From assembly GCA_004026145.2 (NCBI GenBank), contig CP034984.1, forward strand, positions 13,506,560 through 13,570,559: a stretch of DNA of 64,000 bases, in the 5' to 3' direction. The notes beneath the pieces are model-generated. The model worked only from the letters and a program-made list of their open reading frames with translations, did not search any database and was not told the DNA's origin. The position numbers and the translations under genes were made by a program. The stretch is from Takifugu bimaculatus (taxonomy: Eukaryota; Chordata; Actinopteri; Tetraodontiformes; Tetraodontidae). Positions 63,561 to 64,000 of the stretch are shown piece after piece; within the stretch, counting starts at the first letter, position 1; each line of letters opens with the position of its first letter.

Positions 63561-64000
63561 CAGGCATGGGCAAACTAAGGCCCGGGGGCCACACGCGGCC
63601 CGTTAAACGTTTTAATCCGGCCCGCCAAACTTGAAAAATTAAATGAATAAACCTTGTTAATGTTAAATTTTCACTGCAATTCTGGTGTTTTCCCACTAGA
63701 AAAAAGACAGTCAGGAGGAGAGTGATGGTGATATCCTGAAGGATAACAGAACTTTCAGTGCTTTAAAATAGAAATGGTTATTCATTTTTTTTAAAAAGGC
63801 ACATTTTATTCATTTGATTTTAAGTGTTTTAAGACTCATTCCAAAGTCAGATATTTTGTTGTAATGCTTCTCTTCATTTTCATTTGAAATTAAAGCACAT
63901 GTTTTCTCCATATCCCAAGATGTGTATTTTTTCTCCAATGAGGTGAGGTTACCAAAGCACTCCATCCATCCATCTGCTCCTGGTCCGGCCCCTTTGTCAA
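63561..64000. mobile_element. hAT-like non-autonomous element (runs off the right edge)
   Basis: CAGGCATGGGCAAACTAAGG followed by a CGGCCCG-rich stretch is the typical terminal sequence of vertebrate hAT elements. The interior is AT-rich without an ORF. Near 63980 a CTGGTCCGGCCCC segment suggests approach to the other end. The right terminus and target duplication are outside the window. Confidence 0.6.

Overview
The window is vertebrate, almost certainly teleost, DNA carrying the 3' part of a T cell receptor beta (TRB) locus. The diagnostic core is at the right end: one D segment flanked by a 12-RSS and a 23-RSS (61025-61103), six J segments (61468-62389) and one four-exon C-beta gene (62656-63408) with a poly(A) signal. 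To the left lie 34 V segments, all on the plus strand. Short introns (about 70-170 bp), fish-type CAAS/CAVS ends and fish-type mobile elements (Penelope-like, LINE, hAT, a gamma-type endogenous retrovirus) fit a teleost; the species cannot be named from sequence alone.

Layout. (1) 1-36.8 kb: a tandem segmental duplication with a period of about 9.45 kb, units A-D. A full unit holds a divergent minus-strand coiled-coil protein gene, five V segments (types 1-5 here), a Penelope-like GIY-YIG fragment with a hammerhead-ribozyme-like 3' motif, and an antisense retroviral gag remnant. Unit A (13.56 kb) also has a young, internally deleted endogenous retrovirus (7782-11889, 593-bp LTRs that look identical, TSD ATCT) inside the gag remnant. 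Unit B is rearranged, unit C is the cleanest, and unit D stops after its third V. (2) 36.8-41.9 kb: four single-copy V segments (types 6-9), one of them intronless, plus SINE-like and simple repeats. (3) 41.9-60.5 kb: twelve tandem copies of one V gene (type 10) at about 1.6-kb period, separated by eleven copies of an antisense LINE fragment and CA/CTCA microsatellites. All twelve V copies are open and have RSSs. (4) 60.5-63.5 kb: D-J-C. (5) 63.56 kb to the end: start of a hAT-like element.

How it works together: V segments carry 23-RSSs, the D has a 5' 12-RSS and a 3' 23-RSS, and J segments have 12-RSSs, so D-to-J then V-to-DJ joining obeys the 12/23 rule. The J donor splices to C exon 1 in phase 1. 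By inspection about 22 V segments look usable (L exon, V exon, Cys/Trp/Cys, RSS). The others are broken by frameshift, loss of conserved residues or RSS damage.

Most striking points: variation in the 12-copy array is concentrated in CDR1 and CDR2 and disagrees with the relationships shown by flanking markers; the same CDR2 block-swapping appears in the 9.4-kb units; a V family lacks both canonical cysteines in all three copies; one V is intronless yet has a good RSS; and an unrelated coiled-coil gene has been amplified between V genes. All homology calls are by eye; no database was searched.
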